Positions 58,000 to 64,000 of a stretch of 64,000 nt of DNA are shown one piece after another. This DNA comes from Ascochyta rabiei. Its lineage: Eukaryota > Ascomycota > Dothideomycetes > Pleosporales > Didymellaceae. The notes under the pieces were generated by a model. That model worked only from the letters and a program-made list of their open reading frames with translations. It was not told the DNA's origin and ran no database searches. A program made the translations under genes and the position numbers. The stretch is from positions 1,054,001 through 1,118,000 of the forward strand of contig NC_082423.1 in NCBI RefSeq assembly GCF_004011695.2, read 5' to 3'. Every line of letters begins with the position of its first letter. Position 1 is the first letter of the stretch.

Positions 58000-60900
58000 T
58001 TAAGACGTCTTAAACACTAGATAAGATTATTAAGTAATTAGATAGCTAAGAAATTACTTAGGTTAATAAAGGTAGTATAAAAGCAGCATGTAGCGTAAGT
58101 AATTAAGAATATCTATTAAAGGAGGTATTTCTTCTAGATTCTAGCTTAACTACGTATATCTATAATAACCTCTTAAGACTTAGAGACGTACGCTAGCTAG
58201 TAATAGGAGATTATATCTAGACTAGGAACTCTAAGGTCTAGATATAAGGATATAGTACTGTTAATATATTAGTAGAGGAATCTTAAGGTAAATAAGTACT
58301 ACACTTAGGCAATATTATATAGTGCCTAGATTTCCTCTATAACCTAGTATTATTTAGGCTACTCTAAAGATAAGGAATATAGTAGGATAACTAAGAAGAT
58401 CTAACAATGCTATATTAAAGAAACAGCAATATTATAGCTATCTAAATAGAAAGCCTTAGATAGCAGGTTATAGAATAGCTAAATATAGCTATAGTAGCAC
58501 TCTATATGCGTATGAATTATAATAGAAGATTACTATAGAAAGTAATAGCTATAATATAGCATAAGAGGCTTAGACATCTAGGACTATCTGCAATTAAGCA
58601 CCTTATGTATTACTCTAAGGGGGTAAAGATTAAAGGTATTATAATAGTGTAATCTAATATATATAGATAATTAAAATTAAAGTATTAAATATAAAGAACC
58701 CTATAATTAAACAATAAAGGCCTAGGTAAACAAATAGCTATAGACTTCTATAAATATAAAGTAGAAAGCTTTAATAAGAAAAAGTGTTGAATGCTTATTA
58801 CCTGCTAACACTCTTAGTACGTGTAGGACTTCTACTTTAAGAATAATAGGCCTGCAAGATCTATAATCTGTCTACTTAGGATCTTTATCTAGTTCTCAAA
58901 GAAACAGTTTAATATTACAGTTAAGGTAATTAAGATAGATAGTAAAATTGTTATAGTTAAATAAGAGGTTAAGAGATAGTACACGTCTCTCTTAATAGGA
59001 CTTAAGCCTTCTGCTCTAGACATATAAGCTTAAAATAGAGGAGCTAAATACTTAGGGGGTATAATAAAAAAGAAGGTATACGTAATTTAACTAGACGCAA
59101 ATCTACTATAGGAACTCTAGCTAGAAATTACTAGAGCAGTAGGATACCTATACATTCAGAAACTAAATTATTTAAATAAGTAGAGATTATTATACAAAAT
59201 ATTTTTTACGCGCATAGCTGCTATAAATAGCATAGTTACTAGACCTTAAAAACTAAACTAGGCTTACTTAAGAGCACACAGATGCAAAGCATTTACTATA
59301 GCTAATAATACTTATTAAAGAAATTTAAGGCTATAAAGACTAGACCTAAAGGTATAGATTAGATACTTAGTAGGATACTAGTCTACTAACATATTCCAAA
59401 TCTAGGTCCTATTAATAGCTAAAGTAATTAGCACCTATAAAGTAGTGTTTAATAAAGAAATAATATTTAATAGCAAAATAGAGGATATTATAGATAACTC
59501 TAGGTATAACACGTTAGAGGAAATTATAACTTAGATTAGTATAGTTAAACTTCTAGCTATATAGAGCTATATATCTAAAACTAAAATATTCTATAAGAAT
59601 AAGATAACACAGGAGGATACTCTGCGTTCTAAATAACCCTAATATTACTAAGGTAGGAAGATTGTAGAGGTATACCTAACGCCTCTACTAACTCCTCTGC
59701 TAGTAGTATTCCTAACTAAATAGATAAGCTATAATAAGACAACAGACTAACTTAAACAAGACTAAGGAATATCTATAAAAATGCTGTAGGCAGCTGTATC
59801 TATAGTAGGCGCTAAGGCAGGACCCCTTAGTTAATATAAAGGAAAACCTTTTAACAAATCTTAATTAAAGAGGATTATAGCAAAGAGATTAAGACTATAT
59901 TAGAATAAACTTCTGCTATTACCTACAGCATACTTAAAGCTAGAGGAGCACCTTCTCTATAAGATGTTTAAATAAGCACAAAACAAACACCTATAAAGCT
60001 ATGAACAAATAGAGTTATAGACTAAAGTTCTTACAGCTCTAGTTTAGAAAACTAGATAATAAATACTTAACTGTATGTAGGTCTATATATATAAGTTTAA
60101 TAAACACTACTACCTTAACATAAATAAAGCAAGGCTTGTAGTTAGAAGAGACTAATAATATAATATTATATTATAAGACATGTATATAGTAACTCTTATA
60201 GGCTAATTAATTAAAATACTAATAGTAATTGCTATAAAATACAATCGTAATCTAAAATAATAGGATATTATAAATATGTTTGTCTATATAGCTATTAACT
60301 GCAAAATATATATAAGGATGCTAAGAGGATACTAGAAGACAGGTACCTTACTAAAGGTATAGAAAGCCCTGTACAGACTCTACATCTCCCCTCTACTATA
60401 GCAGATAGAATTTATAGTAATATTAGCAAGAATTAGATTTAAATAAATACTATAAGATATATGCTGTATAATCAAGAATTAAATAATTACCTTCTTCTAT
60501 ATAGACAATAATATAATTACATACCACCTAAAGAACAAATAAGAGGCAGATAATGCTATTAAATAGATACAGAAGTAATACCTATGCACTAGAGGAGATA
60601 ACCTTTAATAGTTCCTTAGTGTAGAAGTCTAATGTAATAGATAGTAATAGACAATTTAATTGTTATAAGCCGCATATATTAATAAAATTAGTTAATTAGT
60701 AACTAGATAGGATATAAGGCATAATACGTTAATATATAGATTTAAACTTAAGCCTAAGAGCAGTCTAGCGAAACTACTAGAGATTAATTAATATTAGCAA
60801 AAGATTAGATCCCTGTTATTTACAGCAGTAACTACTTAACCTAATATAGCGTTTGCTATGTTACAACTTACACGCTTTCTAGTTAACCTAAGTAATAAAC

Positions 60901-61570
60901 ACTAAGACACTACTAACTAAGTACTCCTGTACCTACAGAAGACAAGAAATCTGTTACTTAATTTTAGACAGGGTAAAGGACTTAAAGTTATAAGCAACGC
61001 ATTATTTGCTAATAATACTGTAGACTAAAAGAGTTCCTAAGGATACGCCATTAAGCTATTTAGAGGACTTATTACTTAGAGAGCGAATAAATAAGATACT
61101 GTTACAACGTTAACTACTAAGGCTAAGCTCCTAGCACTGTCTTAAGTAGCTAAGAAAGCGATATTTACCTCTTAACTATTAAAAGAGCTTTAGGTAACCC
61201 TAAGCAATCTAATAATAATAATTAAATTTAACAATATGTAGATAATACGTTTAGGTACTATAGATATTACTAAGATATAAACTAATCTTTAGTATATTAA
61301 TATACATAACTACTAGTTATAATAAGAAGTTAACTACAAAATAATTAAAGTAGAATATATCCTATCTAATAACATAATTGCAGATAGATTTACAAAGATG
61401 TTGCTAATTAGCAAATAGGCTAGCTTTCTTAATTACTTAGGACTTGTTAAGGGCTAGAAGGGTATATTAAGGGATATCCTACTTAAGAAGATGTAAGAGC
61501 AACTAGAGGACCTTATATTAAAGAGTTAATTAACTAGTTTGCACAGCTTGCAATAGGATTCTAAGCTAAG
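58000..61570 (+). pseudogene. Copia F2 pol: protease, integrase, RT, RNase H
   Basis: Integrase about 58560-59200 (HLMYYSK-like zinc region, NNKGLGKQIAIDFYKYK). RVT_2 RT about 60000-60760 with VYIYKFNKHYYLN, IYIRMLRG and FFYIDNNIITY. RNase H about 60950-61400 with PNIAFAMLQLTRFL, ANK-stop-DTVTTLTTKAKLLAL and YILSNNIIADRFTKMLLISK. Ends CVK-stop at the purine tract. Stops are mainly TAG/TAA. Confidence 0.85.
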
Positions 61571-61576
61571 GGGGTG

Positions 61577-61741
61577 TGTTAAATGAAAGGTATTAGAGAA
61601 ATAGGTTAGGCGATGTACCTGGCAAGAAACTGTGCAGGGGCCCCCACTAGAACCTAGATAAGACGAAATTCACCCTTACATAGAACAACAGAACATTAAT
61701 ACATCATTATCAACTCATTACTATTACCATCCGATCTGACA
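61577..61741 (+). repeat. 3' LTR of copia F2, little mutated
   Basis: Keeps GTGCAGGGGCCCCC, CATCATTATCAACTCATT and CCGATCTGACA where the 5' LTR has transitions. Confidence 0.9.
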
Positions 61742-61746
61742 ATATT

Positions 61747-61917
61747 ATACTATACTTATTAAAAAGCAGTTACATATATTATGCTTGTTAATAAGCATTT
61801 ACGTAACAACCCTTTCTGTTCTATCCTTCTCTACTGTTTGTTCCTTTAGGGCGGAGTTAGGGGTCTTGGTTGGCTGGTACTTAGGTTTGTGCCGTGCCCT
61901 AGCACAGGATTGTAACA
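61747..61917 (-). repeat. 5' LTR of gypsy II, outer part
   Basis: Continues the split LTR, ending GGATTGTAACA before TSD GTAGT. Holds a longer, partly duplicated TTAATAAGCA-type stretch than the 3' LTR. The last 70 bases are nearly unmutated (GGTCTTGGTTGGCTGGTAC). Confidence 0.88.
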
Positions 61918-61922
61918 GTAGT

Positions 61923-63200
61923 CTCTCCTGCTAATATGCTTCTACAGCGCTCCTAACTTAAACTTACATTAGGAGTAGCTAGTTTCCCCTATATAAACTA
62001 GCCTCTTTCTTATCTAAGATTATTACTGCCTATACTATAGTCCTTACTACGTTAGCGTAATCCTAGTAAATATATCCCTCTTCGCCGCAACAGGTACACA
62101 GGTTAGCCTCCTAGCGTTGCTAGAATACCTTATTAGGAACCTATGTAGCCTAGTTAGGAGTAGACTACTTCTAACCCCTATGCTTAGCACTGCTGCTAGT
62201 GCACACTGCGGACATAACTGTTATCTTAACATTACTGTCCCTATTACGCTTAGGTAGCGCCTAGGCAGGGCTGTAGTATAGCTAGTTTTCTATAGCTATA
62301 GTCTTAATGTCTATAGTAATAGACTTTTACTCTATAACAGCTACATTATAATCTATATAAGGTACTTCTTAATTTATTACTATATTGCATATAGTTATAT
62401 ATAGAGCCTAGTAGAGCTTTAATAGGCGCTGTTCTCTGCTCTAGTAGAGGCTGCCACTTTGCACTAGTAGCTGCTTAAACTAGAAAAAAAAGTCTAAGAA
62501 TAACTTGTTAGGACCCTAACAGACGCTCTCTAGTTTTGCCTAGGCCTGTTTCTAGCTATAGTTGTTGCTGTAGCAGAATTCTAGGTATACTAGAAAGTCC
62601 TTTAGACTCTACACACCTTAGGTACCCCTAATCTTATAGAACAGAGCTATATCTTATTACATAGATATACTTAGCTAGGACTATGTAAAGGTAAATATGT
62701 CCTATAGCCTACTAATAAAGAACATGTCTGCCTGCAGCTCATGTTCTATTATAACCTACTACACCTTAAATAAGGATTTGTTCCTAGTAAAGGCCTTACC
62801 TATAGGAAGAGGTTTCCTATAGGCTATAAACGCCTGTATAGAGGCATACAGGCCTAGGGCAGACGCTAAAAACAGCGCTTTGTAAGGCAGGTTAGGGGCT
62901 AGGGTAGACGTTAGTAGGTACAGCGTTGCTTCTAAGGAGGACAATAGAACTATAGACGCAGGTCTAGTACAGGCAGTAGCTGTTTGTACTAGAGACTCTA
63001 CAAACACGCACATGTTAGAGTTATTATATTTAAGCAATACTATACGCTTATTAGTAGTAGTTAAGGCTTACTATAAGTTTATTATAAACTATAACATTTA
63101 GGCTATAAATTCCTAAAGGGTTAAGGGGATAGATTTGTCTAGGGGGTTATTCTAGGAACTGGCTAATACAGTATAAGTGCTAGCTGTTCTCCTAGAAGAA
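61923..63200 (-). pseudogene. Gypsy I gag and start of pol, broken
   Basis: Minus strand. A zinc knuckle near 62110-62070 reads CTCCGEEGYIYQDY, with the His and last Cys changed to Tyr. Upstream is KRNRDSNVKITVMSAVCTSS-type sequence and an N-terminal helical region. The open 92-codon stretch at 62759-63037 (LVQTATACTRPASIVLLSSL) is a fragment of it. Downstream it runs into the element II insertion and on to 12883. Confidence 0.7.
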
Positions 63201-63210
63201 GAGATATAAA

Positions 63211-63364
63211 TGTTATAGACTGGCCTTAGGGTAGAATACAATAAGGGTTAATATAGTATTATATCTCTTAAGAAGGTAACATATTACGTGTCCTTCTAAT
63301 ATGTCTGTAGGGCACGTAACTGTCCCGTCTTACTTAAGGCTAAACAAGGTCTAAGCCTATAACA
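63211..63364 (-). repeat. 5' LTR of gypsy I
   Basis: 154 bp, TGTTATAGACTGG...CCTATAACA, followed by TSD GTACC (63365-63369). Confidence 0.88.
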
Positions 63365-63369
63365 GTACC

Positions 63370-64000
63370 TTAAAACACCTACTATCCTCTTTAACTCTAT
63401 TCTCTCTTGTAATTAACTTATATACTCTTAATATCTTAATACTCTAATATTATAATTAAAGTTAGATCTAAGACACTATAAGTCTTAAACTAAATTATCT
63501 AGGCTTACTGTCTTTAGAGAGGGACTAAGACAACCTACCTGTAGGAGAGCTAGTAGAGCGTAAGGTAACACCTCCTTCTATAGATAAGGAGATACCTTAA
63601 CAGACACAAAGTGTCTATAGTGCCCTAAGAGGATCTGTAGGTCCCCTAGGTAGTACACCTTACTCTAGAATCTATATCTATAGGGCAGCTCTAGCTAGAG
63701 AGGGTTAGAATAGCCTAGAAGTAAGTAATTAATAACAGGAGTTAGAAAACTTACGCAAATAGTTGTAAGAGACAAAAGACTAAGATAAACTTTTTTTTTT
63801 TTTATAAATATAGATGTAAATACAATAAAGGAGATCCTGTAATAATCCTATCCTTCTAAAAAGTATAAGAAGGTGTAGAGAAACTACAATATTCCCTATC
63901 TGTAAATTTTCTACAACTTAAAACCCTATAGATATATATTAAGTATAACTATACTAAATATAACTATTAGAAGAGAGATTATAAGGGATATTTCCTCTAA
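63370..64000. other. RIP-affected sequence right of gypsy I, probably the host element C1
   Basis: A plus frame at 63480-63780 reads SPR-stop-YTLL, EG-stop-NSLEVSN and QELENLRK-stop-L-stop-ETKD, Ser/Pro-rich then coiled-coil-like, again with TAG/TAA at Gln positions. By the TSD logic this should continue the element that ends at 7103. I could not align it with element III, so assignment is inferred. A T-run lies at 63790-63803. Confidence 0.4.

Larger units (their letters stand above)
55606..61741 (+). mobile_element. Copia element F2, plus orientation, inserted into the LTR of gypsy II
   Basis: LTRs 55606-55770 and 61577-61741 (165 bp), TSD ATATT at 55601-55605 and 61742-61746. Purine tract CTAAGGGGGTG before the right LTR. 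Without the palindromic insertion and its target copy it is 5268 bp, against 5273 bp for F1. Confidence 0.92.
12884..61917 (-). mobile_element. Gypsy element II, inserted into gypsy I
   Basis: The left LTR (12884-13338) and a right LTR split by copia F2 (55294-55605 plus 61747-61917) start TGTTRAAGTTGTACTTTAG and end GGATTRTAACA. TSD GTAGT occurs at 12879-12883 and 61918-61922. The minus-strand polypurine tract (AAAGAGGAAGGGGGGATAG, 13339-13358) adjoins the left LTR, so it is minus-oriented. Its own sequence, minus III, F1 and F2, is about 6.8 kb. Gag (48200-49928) and pol (46631-48200, continued at 13990-15765) are both minus strand. Confidence 0.9.
7109..63364 (-). mobile_element. Gypsy element I (outermost complete member of the nested stack)
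   Basis: LTRs 7109-7263 and 63211-63364 begin TGTTATAGACT and end CCTATAACA, and the flanking 5 bp are identical: GTACC at 7104-7108 and 63365-63369. A polypurine tract on the minus strand (7264-7285, GGGATAGGGAAAGAAGGTA) abuts the left LTR, so transcription ran right to left. Once II and everything inside it is removed, the element is about 7.2 kb, a normal gypsy size. Gag lies at 61923-63200, pol at 9000-12883, both minus strand and full of stops. Confidence 0.88.

Noticed and set aside
1..64000. Biosynthetic cluster, CRISPR array, rRNA or tRNA genes
   Set aside because: Looked for on both strands; none found. Apart from the two left-hand genes everything recognisable is mobile DNA.

Overview
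The window looks like nuclear DNA of a filamentous ascomycete (Pezizomycotina; perhaps Dothideomycetes, low confidence). The leftmost 3 kb has balanced base composition, short fungal introns and two recognisable fungal genes. The remaining 61 kb is AT-rich, and its transposon coding frames are full of TAG/TAA where the families carry Gln, with zinc-knuckle His and Cys turned to Tyr. That is the signature of repeat-induced point mutation (RIP, C-to-T). Layout, 1-3050: a 2EXR-type gene on the minus strand (1-1054, runs off the left edge) with an in-frame TGA and a frame break, then an apparently intact two-exon GPI-anchored cutinase/acetylxylan-esterase-like gene on the minus strand (1642-2599). 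3057-5806: degenerate AT-rich DNA holding one pogo/Fot1-like DNA transposon, 'A' (3409-5272), with 65-bp inverted repeats and a TA target duplication. 5807-64000: a nested stack of mobile elements whose boundaries can be read from LTR or TIR pairs and matching target-site duplications (TSDs). A gypsy element C1 (3' LTR 5807-6101) is entered by gypsy I (7109-63364, TSD GTACC). I is entered by gypsy II (12884-61917, TSD GTAGT). II is entered by gypsy III (15771-46625, TSD TCTAC, same family as C1). III is entered by DNA transposon B (22153-45872, TSD TA). B is entered by copia D (22709-44577, TSD TTTTA). D is entered by gypsy E1 (27427-44095, TSD TAAG). E1 is entered by a second copy of itself, E2 (31557-39954, TSD GGGAG). 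Element II also took two copies of copia F in opposite orientations: F1 (49934-55206, minus, TSD CAGTT) and F2 (55606-61741, plus, TSD ATATT). F2 carries a palindromic 858-bp element (56441-57298, 10-bp TSD) with two mirrored, unbroken small reading frames in G-rich repeats. Removing each insertion restores plausible element lengths: I 7.2 kb, II 6.8 kb, III 7.1 kb, B 1.85 kb, D 5.2 kb, E1 8.3 kb against E2 8.4 kb, F1 5273 bp against F2 5268 bp. This supports the reconstruction independently of the TSDs. All transposon proteins are broken, so no element here is autonomous as it stands. No tRNA, rRNA or CRISPR was seen. The most interesting points are the eight-level nesting, the palindromic two-ORF element with an empty site in F1, antisense ORFs between pol and the 3' LTR of two gypsy families, a large extra ORF with 42-codon repeats after pol in family E, a putative half-tRNA-Lys primer site shared by the copia families, and patches that escaped RIP.
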